In this document: positions 17,463-26,000 of the stretch, piece after piece | Layout of the letters: each line of letters opens with the position of its first letter | How positions within the stretch are numbered: position 1 is the first letter of the stretch | Origin: Elusimicrobiota bacterium | GTDB lineage: Bacteria; Elusimicrobiota; Elusimicrobia; UBA1565; UBA9628 | Reading direction: 5' to 3' | NCBI GenBank assembly: GCA_016218545.1 | Contig: JACRDQ010000027.1 | Coordinates: 1 to 47,345, forward strand | Length of the DNA stretch: 47,345 nucleotides | Translations under genes and position numbers: made by a program | Notes under the pieces: model-generated | Told to the model about the DNA's origin: nothing | The model's input: only the letters and a program-made list of their open reading frames with translations | Databases searched by the model: none

Positions 17463-17539
17463 GGTGCCTGGCATTGTATGTTTTGCATTTTTTGTCAGCT
17501 TGGCTGACAAAAAATGCAAAACATACAATGCCAGGCACC
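17463..17539. repeat. Perfect 37-bp inverted repeat, copy 2
   Basis: Arms 17463-17499 and 17503-17539 pair perfectly around a TTG loop. The arms are identical to copy 1 at 15601-15679, while the loop is the reverse complement of its CAA, so the two copies lie in opposite orientation. It separates the PAS gene stop (17552) from the GspE promoter (17426-17434). Confidence 0.97.
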
Positions 17540-17551
17540 CTCAAAGGGGCG

Positions 17552-17923
17552 TCAGCCCCTGCGGCTGACGAAGGTGAGGTCCTGGAAGATGATGCCGATC
17601 CCCAGGTATTCGCCCTTGGGGTTGCGGACCTGCAGCGTGCTGTAGCCGATGACCATGGGCTTGTCCGCGTGGAGCACGGACACCTCCGCCCGGTGAACGG
17701 TCTTATGGGTCCGGAGGGCCTCGCGGATCACATCGCAGAGGGAAGGGAAGGAGCAGAGCGCCGTCGAGTAGACCTTGCCCACCAGGGCCTTCGTCTCCTG
17801 GAGGCGCAGGATGCGCCCCGCCATGGGATTGAGGTAGACGACCGTGCCCTGCAGGTCCACGCTCAGGAACCCGCCGGTCAGGTTGTCGAGAACGCTCTTG
17901 TAGTATTCCGTTTCGGTATGCAC
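17552..17923 (-). CDS. Single PAS-domain protein
   Basis: With a GTG start at 17923 this is a 123-residue protein consisting of essentially one PAS domain: SVLDNLTGGFLSVD, then VVYLNPMAGRILRL, and a C-terminal YLGIGIIFQDLT. It may bind a small ligand or redox cofactor. It has no output domain, so it should act through a partner. The frame is open up to ATG 18040 (162 residues), but that start lies inside the divergent enzyme I gene, and a TGG-TAGAAT promoter at 17959-17967 interrupts it. An ATG at 17968 is the other candidate. Divergence from enzyme I of the PTS hints at shared control. Confidence 0.65.
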   Translation of the reverse strand: MHTETEYYKSVLDNLTGGFLSVDLQGTVVYLNPMAGRILRLQETKALVGKVYSTALCSFPSLCDVIREALRTHKTVHRAEVSVLHADKPMVIGYSTLQVRNPKGEYLGIGIIFQDLTFVSRRG

Positions 17924-17958
17924 GGGAGCTCGGCCGTCCGGATTCCGGAGGGCGCGCA

Positions 17959-17967
17959 ATTCTACCA
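17959..17967 (-). promoter_or_regulatory. Extended -10 box of the PAS gene
   Basis: Minus-strand TGG-TAGAAT. It ends 35 bases from the GTG at 17923, a longer leader than is usual here, so either the start or the promoter assignment may be off. Confidence 0.45.
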
Positions 17968-18011
17968 TAAAGTCCGAGACCCCGAGCCTGACAGCGGACA
18001 GGGAAATATCC

Positions 18012-18017
18012 TTTAAT
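18012..18017 (+). promoter_or_regulatory. Candidate -10 box of ptsI
   Basis: TTTAAT ends nine bases before the ATG at 18027. It is weaker than the other boxes but sits in the same position relative to the start. Confidence 0.4.
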
Positions 18018-18026
18018 CCCCCCTTA

Positions 18027-19724
18027 ATGAAGATGCTCAAGGGCGCGGTGCTGACCGAGGGCGTGGCCCTGGGAGGAGCCTGCCTCTATCGGGAGGACGT
18101 CCTGGCGGCCGCGCCCAAGAAGGGCATCGCCAAGGCCGACGCCCCAGCCGAGCGCAAGCGCCTGGCCGCGGCCGTGGAGGCCACGCGGCGCGACCTCGCC
18201 GAAGCCTGCGCCAAGGCCGCCAAGAAGCTCAACCCCACCGAGGCCGGTATCTTCAAGGTCCACTCCATGATCCTGGAGGACCCCGCGTTCCTCGAGCCCA
18301 TGGAACGCAGGATCGCCGACGAGGCCGTCAACGCGGAGTCCGCGGTGGTGTCGAGCTTGGCGGACTACGAGAAACAGTTCCGCACGCTCCCCAGCGCCTA
18401 CTTCCAGGACCGCATCCACGACGTCCACGACATCGCCTCCCGCCTCGTCAAGCGCCTGGGCCTGGCGCACGAAGGGTTCCGCTGCCGCTGCCAGCGCCGC
18501 GACCCGGTCGTGCTCATCGCGGACCGCCTGACGGCCTCCGTCTTCTCGGGGCTCGACGAAAAGCCCTTGGCCGGCATCCTGACCGAGACGGGCTCGAGCA
18601 TCTCCCACGGCGCCATCCTCGCCAAAGCCACGGGCGTGCCCGCGCTCACCGGGGTCCGCGGCATCCTCGCCGAAGTGGGCTGCGGCACCCGAGTCCTTGT
18701 CGACGGCTTCAAGGGCGAGGTCTTTCTCGACCCCGACGCGGAGACCCTGGCCGCCCACGCGAGCCGCGTCCGGCGGCCGGCGGCCTCCGGCAGGGCCCTG
18801 GACCGCTCGACGGTCCACACGAAGGACGGCACGGCCGTCCGGCTCTCGGCCAACGCCGCGGGCGTGGCGGACATCGCGCGGGCCCGCGAGCGGGGCATCA
18901 AGGACATCGGGCTGCTCCGGACCGAGTCCTTCTTCCTCGGCCGCGACCGCGAGCCCGGCTTCGACGAGCAGGTGGAGGCCTACCGGAAGGTCATCGACGC
19001 CGCGGAAGGGAGGGTCACCTTCCGGCTCCTCGACATCGGGGGCGACAAGCTCATCAGCTACCTCCAGCTGCCCGAGCAGGAGAACCCCAACCTGGGCTTG
19101 AAGGGCATGCGCGTCTACGAGGAATACCCGGAACTCATCGCGACCCAGTTCCGCGCCCTGGTCGCCGCCGCGCGGGGAGCGCCCCTGAGGATCCTGGTCC
19201 CCATGGTCTCCACGCTCGACGAGTTCCTCAAGGCCAGGACCAGGATCGCGGCCGCGCTCAAGCGCGTCGCGCGGGGGCCCTCGAGCCTGACGCTCGGGGT
19301 CATGGTCGAGGTCCCCTCCGCGGCCCTCGTCGTCGACGACCTGGCCGGAGAGGCGGACTTCCTGAGCGTCGGCACCAACGACCTCATCCAGTACGTCATG
19401 GGCGCAGACCGCATGAACGCGCGCCTGGCGGAGTTCCACGACCCCTTCCAACCCGCGGTCCTCAGAGTCCTGCGGGACATCCGCGCCGGGACGCGCCTGG
19501 CGGGCAAGGAGGTCTCCGTCTGCGGAGAGATCGCCAGCGACCCGGCCGTGGCCCGCGTGCTCGTGGGCCTGGGCTACCGGAGCCTCAGCGTCAACCCCCA
19601 CCAGGCTGAGAAGCTCGCCGAGGCCCTGGGGAGCCGCACCCTCGCCGAACTCGAGGCCCTGGCCGGAGAGGTCCTCAAGGCCAAGACCCTCGCCGCGGCG
19701 AGGAAGCTCGTCAGTACGCCTTAG
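18027..19724 (+). CDS. ptsI: Phosphoenolpyruvate-protein phosphotransferase (PTS enzyme I)
   Basis: The protein has 565 residues, the usual length of enzyme I without a GAF domain. The phosphohistidine motif is GSSISHGAILA (His194). The PEP-binding barrel shows LLRTESFFLG, VMVEVPSAAL, SVGTNDLIQY and the Cys motif SVCGEIASDP. It takes phosphate from PEP and passes it to HPr or NPr. No HPr or sugar EII gene is in the window, so its role could be regulatory. SixA (38232-38702), a family whose E. coli member acts on phosphorylated NPr, is encoded elsewhere in the window. Its 3' end overlaps proS by 14 bases on the opposite strand. Confidence 0.93.
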   Translation: MKMLKGAVLTEGVALGGACLYREDVLAAAPKKGIAKADAPAERKRLAAAVEATRRDLAEACAKAAKKLNPTEAGIFKVHSMILEDPAFLEPMERRIADEAVNAESAVVSSLADYEKQFRTLPSAYFQDRIHDVHDIASRLVKRLGLAHEGFRCRCQRRDPVVLIADRLTASVFSGLDEKPLAGILTETGSSISHGAILAKATGVPALTGVRGILAEVGCGTRVLVDGFKGEVFLDPDAETLAAHASRVRRPAASGRALDRSTVHTKDGTAVRLSANAAGVADIARARERGIKDIGLLRTESFFLGRDREPGFDEQVEAYRKVIDAAEGRVTFRLLDIGGDKLISYLQLPEQENPNLGLKGMRVYEEYPELIATQFRALVAAARGAPLRILVPMVSTLDEFLKARTRIAAALKRVARGPSSLTLGVMVEVPSAALVVDDLAGEADFLSVGTNDLIQYVMGADRMNARLAEFHDPFQPAVLRVLRDIRAGTRLAGKEVSVCGEIASDPAVARVLVGLGYRSLSVNPHQAEKLAEALGSRTLAELEALAGEVLKAKTLAAARKLVSTP

Positions 19725-21273
19725 CCATCAGGACGCGCTGGGCCGAGGGCCCGCCCGTGAGGATGCACTTGCCCTCGCCCCGGGCCCCCTCCGGGATCTC
19801 CTCAAGGAGCGGGATGCAGCGGATGGTGGTCTCGAAGCGCTTGGCCATCTCGTCCTCCTCCGCCACGCCGCCGGCCCAGTGGACCCAGGCGAAACCGCCG
19901 CCCTCCTCCTTGTAGAAGCGCTCGAAGTCGGCCAGGGTATCGATGACGCGGCTGCGCTTCTCGCGCAGGGCCTTGGCGCGGGTCAGGAGCTCGGCCTGCA
20001 TGGCCGCCAGGGTCGGCTTGATGGACGCCAGGGCCGAAGCCCTGGGCAGGAAGGACTTGGAGCGCTTGCGGCGCTGGACGTCGGTCTCTCCGGGAGCCTC
20101 GAGCAGGAACCTCCGGACCAGGCACAGGGAGCCCTTCTCGAGGTCCTTGGGCCCGATCTCCACGCGCAGGGGGACGCCTTTACCCTCCCACTCGTAGTAC
20201 TTCGCCCCGGGCGTGACGCCGTCGCGGTCGTCGAACTTGACGGCCACGCCCTGGGCCTTGAGCTCGGCGCTCACCTTGCGGCCCTCCTCGATCGTGCGGG
20301 CCTTCTCATCCTCGGTCTTGAAGATCGGCACGACCACGACCTGGATCGGGGCCAGGGCCGGAGGCAGGACGAGACCGTTGTCGTCGCTGTGGGACATGAT
20401 GAGGGCGCCGACGAGCCTCGTGGAGACGCCCCAGCTCGTGGCGTAGACGTGATCGAGTTTGCCCTCGGCGTTGAGGAACTGGACGTCCGCGGACTTGGCG
20501 AAGTTCTGGCCGAGGTAATGGCTCGTCCCCATCTGGAGGGCCTTGCCGTCCTGCATCAGGCCCTCGATGCAGAGGGTCTCCAGCGCGCCGGCGAAGCGCT
20601 CGCCCGGGGTCTTCCTGCCGCGCACCACGGGCACGGCCAGGACGTTCTCCGCGAACTCGGCGTAGACGTCCAGCATCCGCCAGGTCTCCTCGAGGGCCTC
20701 CTTCTCCGTCGCGTGGGCGGTGTGGCCCTCCTGCCAGAGGAACTCCGCGGTGCGCAGGAAAAGGCGCGTGCGCATCTCCCAGCGGACGATGTTCGCCCAC
20801 TGGTTGATGAGGAGGGGCAGGTCCCGGTAGCTCTGGATCCAGCCCTTGAACTGCTCCCAGATGATGGTCTCGCTCGTGGGCCGGATGACGAGGGGCTCGT
20901 CCAGGGCGGAGTCTGGGTCCACCGCGACCACCCCGTTGATGGACTTGAGGCGGTGGTGGGTCACCACGGCGCACTCCTTGGCGAAGCCGGCCGCGTGCTT
21001 CTCCTCCTTGGCCAGGAGAGAGAGCGGGATGAAGAGCGGGAAGTACGCGTTCTGGTGCCCGGTCTCCTTGAACCTGCGGTCGAGCTCGGCCTGCATCTTC
21101 TCCCAGATGGCGTAGCCGTGGGGCCGGATCACCATGCAGCCGCGCACGGCCGAGTGCTCGGCCAGCTGGGCGGTCCGGACCACGTCGAGGTACCACTGCC
21201 CGTAGTCCTTGGCGCGCGGGGTGATCGCCTCCGCGCTGCGTGCCGCCTGACCGCCGCCCTGGGTCTCCGCCAT
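19711..21273 (-). CDS. proS: Prolyl-tRNA synthetase, archaeal/eukaryotic type
   Basis: The protein has 520 residues. It has class II motifs (RPTSETIIW, WEMRTRLFLRTAEFLWQEGHTAH) and an anticodon-binding domain with GVPLRVEIGPKDLE. It also has the C-terminal zinc-like extension ending in MAKAY that marks the archaeal/eukaryotic (ProS type 3) group. It lacks the large editing insertion of the common bacterial type. It charges tRNA-Pro in the cytoplasm. The frame continues upstream to 22263 as noise. ATG 21273 is chosen because GGGAGG lies six bases before it and homologous sequence begins shortly after. It is divergent from the CorA-like gene. Confidence 0.94.
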   Translation of the reverse strand: MAETQGGGQAARSAEAITPRAKDYGQWYLDVVRTAQLAEHSAVRGCMVIRPHGYAIWEKMQAELDRRFKETGHQNAYFPLFIPLSLLAKEEKHAAGFAKECAVVTHHRLKSINGVVAVDPDSALDEPLVIRPTSETIIWEQFKGWIQSYRDLPLLINQWANIVRWEMRTRLFLRTAEFLWQEGHTAHATEKEALEETWRMLDVYAEFAENVLAVPVVRGRKTPGERFAGALETLCIEGLMQDGKALQMGTSHYLGQNFAKSADVQFLNAEGKLDHVYATSWGVSTRLVGALIMSHSDDNGLVLPPALAPIQVVVVPIFKTEDEKARTIEEGRKVSAELKAQGVAVKFDDRDGVTPGAKYYEWEGKGVPLRVEIGPKDLEKGSLCLVRRFLLEAPGETDVQRRKRSKSFLPRASALASIKPTLAAMQAELLTRAKALREKRSRVIDTLADFERFYKEEGGGFAWVHWAGGVAEEDEMAKRFETTIRCIPLLEEIPEGARGEGKCILTGGPSAQRVLMAKAY

Positions 21274-21302
21274 GATCTGCCTCCCGTTCCGAGTGAGGAG
21301 AA

Positions 21303-21326
21303 ATATTAGCAAAACTCTGCTATGAT
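21303..21326. promoter_or_regulatory. Back-to-back divergent extended -10 boxes (proS and corA-like)
   Basis: On the minus strand TGC-TAATAT has its -10 at 21308-21303 for proS. On the plus strand TGC-TATGAT has its -10 at 21321-21326 for the CorA-like gene. The two boxes are 12 bases apart, so polymerase could probably not occupy both at once. Confidence 0.55.
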
Positions 21327-21345
21327 ACGGGTGCGCGCGCTCCCC

Positions 21346-22275
21346 ATGCTCAAGAGATATTCGCTGGACAACGGCAAGGTCGTCGAGTCCCCCGACGGCC
21401 CCATCATGGCGTACATCTCCCCGGACGAGGCCGAGCGCAAGGAGCTCGTCGAAGGCCACGGCATCGACCGCCACAACCTCGAGTCCTCGCTCGACCCGGA
21501 CGAGATGGGCCGCATCGAGTCCGAGAGCGACCATCTGGCGATCATCCTCAAGCGCCCCCGGAACTACTGCTCGGCCGACAACTTCCTCTTCCGCGTCATC
21601 TCCATGGGCGTGTTCCTCTTCGACTCCAAGATGATCATCGTGCTGGCCGACGACCTCTCGATCTTCGAGGGCAAGCACGGCTTCGTCCTCAAGTCCCTCC
21701 ACGACGTGCTCATCAAGCTCGTCTACAGCATCATCTTCCACTTCAACGGCCACCTCAAGGTCATCAACATGCTGTCGGACGAGCTCGAGCACAAGATCAA
21801 CTCCTCCATGGAGAACAAGTACCTCCTGTGCATGTTCACCCTGGAGAAGAGCCTCGTCTACTTCCTCAACGCCGTCAACTCGAACGCCGCCCAGGTCGAG
21901 AAGCTCAAGCACAACGCCCAGAAGCTCGGCTTCTCCCAGGAGAACCTCGACCTCCTCGACGACATCAGCCTGGACAACCAGCAGTGCCTGACCCTGGTCC
22001 AGACCTACTCCAACATCCTCTCGGGCCTCATGGACGCGCGGGCGTCCGTGGTGAGCAACAACCTCAACGTCCTCATGAAGAACCTCACCGCCATCTCGAT
22101 CGCCGTCATGGTCCCCACCTTCTTCGCGAGCGTGGGCGGCATGTCGGAGTTCACCGCTTTCACCACGAGCCGGCACCCCGCGCTCTCCTACGCGGTCTTC
22201 ACGCTGGGCATGGTCGTCGTCGGCGTGGGCACCTACTACTGGATCGACCGCTGGATGCAGCACCGCGCCGAATAG
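21346..22275 (+). CDS. CorA-family divalent cation transporter-like protein
   Basis: The protein has 309 residues from ATG 21346. A large cytoplasmic domain of beta strands and long helices (to about residue 245) is followed by two membrane helices at the C terminus, as in CorA Mg2+ channels. The signature before the last loop reads GGMSEFTAF where CorA normally has YGMNFE, so the key Asn is Ser. This could alter ion selectivity or mark a divergent subfamily. The frame opens at 21322, inside the -10 box. GTG 21331 is also possible but lies too close to the box. It is divergent from proS. Confidence 0.85.
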   Translation: MLKRYSLDNGKVVESPDGPIMAYISPDEAERKELVEGHGIDRHNLESSLDPDEMGRIESESDHLAIILKRPRNYCSADNFLFRVISMGVFLFDSKMIIVLADDLSIFEGKHGFVLKSLHDVLIKLVYSIIFHFNGHLKVINMLSDELEHKINSSMENKYLLCMFTLEKSLVYFLNAVNSNAAQVEKLKHNAQKLGFSQENLDLLDDISLDNQQCLTLVQTYSNILSGLMDARASVVSNNLNVLMKNLTAISIAVMVPTFFASVGGMSEFTAFTTSRHPALSYAVFTLGMVVVGVGTYYWIDRWMQHRAE

Positions 22276-22282
22276 CGCGTCG

Positions 22283-22957
22283 CTAGTCGGCCCCGGCGGC
22301 CCTGTTGACCCTCAGGAAGACCTCTTGCTTCAGGTGCGGCGGCACGGGCAGGTCCGGCCTGCCGGAGCCCGGGGCCGGGGCCGTGGCCAGGCCCACCGAG
22401 AACGCCATCCGGACCCCGTCGGCCCGGCTGCGGAACAGGGGAGGCGACTGCAGCGCGTCGTCGTCCCGGTGGTGGAAGTCCCGGATGACCACGGACCTGG
22501 CCGCGCCCGCCACCGCGGCGCCGCAGGGGTCGGAGACCGGGATGTCCGCGGGGCAGACCAGGGCGGCGGAGCGCCTCTCGTAGCGCAGGAGGCCCGGCCG
22601 CCCGCCGCCCGCGTCGTCGGAGCGGCAGTAGTAGAAGGCCGTCACCTCCGCGTCCGGGTCGAGGCGCCCCTGCCCGAGGGAATCGAACATGGCCTTGGAG
22701 AAGTTCCCGCACCCGGCCAGGACCTGGGACGATGTCCCGGCCGCCGGGGTCTGGATGTAGGTGGCCGCCCGCGCGTCGCGGTTGAGCTGGTCGAGTCCCG
22801 CCACGGACCAGGCGCTCACCTCGGCCTTGACCGCGGCGTCGGTGTGCGACCTCACGAGCATGCTCCACGCCGACAGCAGGGCGGCCAGGACCGCGGCGGC
22901 CAGGCCCATGGCGAGCAGGAGTTCCACAAGCGTCACCCCCCGCCGAGGCGCAAGCAC
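22283..22957 (-). CDS. Type IV pilin-like (pseudopilin) protein with prepilin leader
   Basis: The protein has 224 residues from GTG 22957. The short leader LAPRRG is followed by VTLVELLLAMG and a hydrophobic helix, the pattern cut and methylated by prepilin peptidase. The large C-terminal domain has paired cysteines (AGCGNFS, YYCRS, LVCPAD, DPCGAA) that could form disulfides. Length and layout resemble minor pseudopilins of the PulJ/GspJ kind. An earlier ATG is visible, but TGG-TAGAAT at 22963-22971 lies between it and the GTG. With GspE (15680-17419) it is the only pilus-type gene in the window, and the two are not adjacent. Confidence 0.8.
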   Translation of the reverse strand: MLAPRRGVTLVELLLAMGLAAAVLAALLSAWSMLVRSHTDAAVKAEVSAWSVAGLDQLNRDARAATYIQTPAAGTSSQVLAGCGNFSKAMFDSLGQGRLDPDAEVTAFYYCRSDDAGGGRPGLLRYERRSAALVCPADIPVSDPCGAAVAGAARSVVIRDFHHRDDDALQSPPLFRSRADGVRMAFSVGLATAPAPGSGRPDLPVPPHLKQEVFLRVNRAAGAD

Positions 22958-22962
22958 GCCCC

Positions 22963-22971
22963 ATTCTACCA
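22963..22971 (-). promoter_or_regulatory. Extended -10 box of the pseudopilin gene
   Basis: Minus-strand TGG-TAGAAT ends five bases from the GTG at 22957, predicting a leaderless GTG start. Confidence 0.55.
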
Positions 22972-23065
22972 TACGCATCGAGCCCGATAGTCCCACAAAT
23001 GCCTGGGCAATCTGCGTCCGCCCTCCTGGGCCCGTTGTTTCATGCCGGCCCCTGCCCTCCCCGCA

Positions 23066-23071
23066 TATAAT
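23066..23071 (+). promoter_or_regulatory. -10 box of the M3 peptidase gene
   Basis: A consensus TATAAT ends six bases before the ATG at 23078. It rules out the earlier in-frame ATG at 23042, which lies upstream of the box. Confidence 0.65.
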
Positions 23072-23077
23072 CTCTGG

Positions 23078-26000
23078 ATGAACGACGCCAGTCCCCGGCC
23101 GACCCCCGTCCCTCTCATCCTCGCAGCGCTCCTCCTCGGCCTCCCCGGCGCCCTCTGCGCCCAAAGGGTCGCGGTCAGCCCTTCGGCCGTCTCCGGGGTG
23201 CGGCCCATCCCTGCCGCGGTCGCGGCCCCGGCCTACCGCGCCGGGCCCGCGCTCCAGTCTCCGACCGCCGCCCTGCCGTCCGTCCCGGACTTCTCCCTCA
23301 CCTCCTACCAGATGAAGGAGGCCTACAAGGCCGCGGAGCTGCGCCTCGCCGAGACCGCAGACGCCGTGGCCGCCCTCCCGGCCGCGGACCGCACCTTCGA
23401 GAACACCGCGCTCGCCCTTGAGCGCGCCGAGTCGGACTTCCAGGACGCCTACCTCCCCCTGCGCTTCCTCGGAGAGGTCTCCCCGGACGCCCGGCAGCGC
23501 AGGATGGCCGACGCCATCGAGCGGCGCGTCAGCAAGTTCTACCTGGGCTACGGCGACCGCGACGACCTCTACGACGCCTACAAGGCGCTCGCCGACAGGA
23601 ACCCCGAGCTCGAAGGCACGGACAAGAAGCTCTTCGAGGACGCCCTGCGCTCCTTCAAGGCCCGGGGCATGGGCCTGCCGGCCGAGCAGCGCAGCCGCCT
23701 CAAGGCCTTGAGCGGCCGGCTCTCGACCCTCCGCCAGGAGTTCTCCAAGAACCTCGCGGGCATCTTCGACGGCATCGAGGTCACCCGCGAGCAGCTCGAA
23801 GGCCTCCCCGAGGACTACGTCAAGGGCCTCGACAAGACGGCGGACGGCAGGTTCAAGGTCACCCTGGACTACCCCACCTACTTCCCCTTCATGAAGTACG
23901 CCAAGGACGCCTCCCTGAGGCGCGAGCTCTACCTCAAGGCCGAGAACAAGGCCGCGGACGTCAACGGCAAGATCTTGAACGAGGTCCTGGCCCTCCGGCG
24001 CGAGGAGGCGGCCCTGCTCGGCAAGAAGGACTACGCCCACCTCGTCATCGAGAACCGGATGGCCAAATCCCCGGAGAAGGTCATGACCTTCCTCGAGCGG
24101 ATCAAGGACCTGCTCGCCAAGCCTGCCAAGGCGGAGTCCGAGGCCCTGCTCGCGGTCAAGCGGGAAGAGGACCCCTCGGCCGAGCGCGTGCCCGCGTGGG
24201 ACCGCTCCTACTACGCGTACAAGCTCCGGCAGAAGCTCTTCACCCTCGACTCCGAGGAGGTCCGCCAGTACTTTCCGGTGGACAACGTCATCCAGGAGAC
24301 CCTGGGGATCTACCAGGAGCTGCTCGGCGTGCGCTTCAAGGCCATGGACGTTCCCTCCTGGCATCCGGACGTCAAGGCCTTCGAGATCCGGGACGCGGCC
24401 ACGGATCATAGCCTGGCCTACTTCTACTTGGACCTCCACCCCCGCGACCACAAGTTCAGCCACGCCGCGCAGTTCCCCCTGCGCAAGGGCCGGCAGCTTG
24501 CGAACGGGACCTACCAGAAGCCCGTGGGCGCGGTCGTGACCAACTTCAGCAAGCCCACCCCGGACAAGCCCGCGCTTCTGACCGTGGGCGAGGTCGAGAC
24601 CCTCTTCCACGAGCTCGGCCATGCCATGCACGAGACCCTCACCACGGTCAAGCACGGCTCCTACTCCGGGGCCGGCGTGTCGTGGGACTTCGTGGAGATG
24701 CCCTCCCAGATGATGGAGAACTTCGTGTGGCAGCCCGAGACCTTGAAGCGGCTCTCCGGCCACTACCAAGATCCCTCAAGGAAACTGCCGCCGGACCTCC
24801 TCGCCAAGATGCTCGCGGGCAAGAACTTCATGACCGCGACGAGCCACCTCTGGAACGCGGCCCTGGCCGCCGTGGACCTCGCCTATCACACCGCGGCGGG
24901 TCCCATCGACACCTCGGAGGTCTACCGCAAGGTCTTCGAGTCCTTCGGCCTCGACACCGTCGAGCCCGGCACCCACCCGGAGACCTCCTTCGACCACATC
25001 GTGGGCGGCTACGCCGCGGGCTATTACGGCTACATCTGGTCCGAGGTCTTCGCCCAGGACATCTTCTCCGTGTTCAAGGCCGCGGGCGTCCTCTCCCCCG
25101 AGGTCGGGATGCGCTACCGCAAGGCCGTGCTCGAGCGCGGAGGCTCCGTGGACGAGGGTCTGCTCCTGCGCGACTTCCTCGGCCGGGAGCCCGACGAAGC
25201 CTCCTTCCTGGAAGGCATGGGCCTCGAGCCCCGGCCCGCCGTGGCGCGGGATTTCGGCGCCAAGGGCGGCGCGGAGATCTCCAACAAGGCGACCATCCTC
25301 GACGAGGTGGACCGGGCCCTGGGCCAGAAGGCCCCGCCCGCCCTGGAGTACATCTTCGTCCGGCCCCTCGCCCTGCTCAAGCTCAGCCGGGATTCGGGCA
25401 GCGGCACGAACCCTTACGGCCACGCGCTGGTGCGCTACACCATGCCCGACGGGACCCGCAAGATCATGAACATCGTGGGCGCCAAAGGCCGGGCCATGGT
25501 CAACTTCCTCAAGCCGGAGGATTATCTCTACGGCACCGGGACCTTCGATTCGGGCTCGGAACAGGGCGGGGTGTACAACCGGGGCATGTTCTCGGTGCGC
25601 GTGGAAAAGCTCGCCCCGGAGCGGATCCTGGCCTTGGACCGCTACTACACGGAGCTCGCGGCCCGAGCCCGCTCCAAGGAAGCGGGCTTCAAGCTCTTCC
25701 TCGGCCGGTTCCTCAACTTCCTGACGCGGTTCCTGCCCGGCCGCTGGACCGAGTGGGGCAACTGCGCCCTGTGGACCTCCAAGGGCCTGGCAGCCGCAGG
25801 CATCCTGGACGCGGCCACGCCCTGGCCCAAGGAGATATGGGCCCAGCTCTATGAGAAGTACCGCTCCCTTGACCCGGGCAACGTGCATGTGGTGTCCTAC
25901 CGCCGGGTCCAGCACGCGGTGCAGAGCTACGGCAAGCCGGCCGACCTGCACGGGCTGGTCGCTCCCCTGCACCCGTTCCAGACGCTCCGCTATTGGGACC

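Noticed and set aside
15653..18016. 787-residue plus-strand open frame
   Set aside because: It is antisense to GspE and the PAS gene, crosses both palindromes and has His/Gly/Arg/Asp-rich composition typical of shadows in GC-rich DNA.
17924..18040. Longer PAS protein starting at 18040
   Set aside because: It would overlap the ptsI start and contain the TGG-TAGAAT promoter inside its coding sequence.
21274..22263. N-terminal extension of the prolyl-tRNA synthetase frame
   Set aside because: It is antisense to the CorA-like gene and lies upstream of a good ribosome site and start at 21273.
22972..24769. N-terminal extension of the pseudopilin frame
   Set aside because: A prepilin leader must be near the true N terminus; the extension is antisense to the M3 gene.
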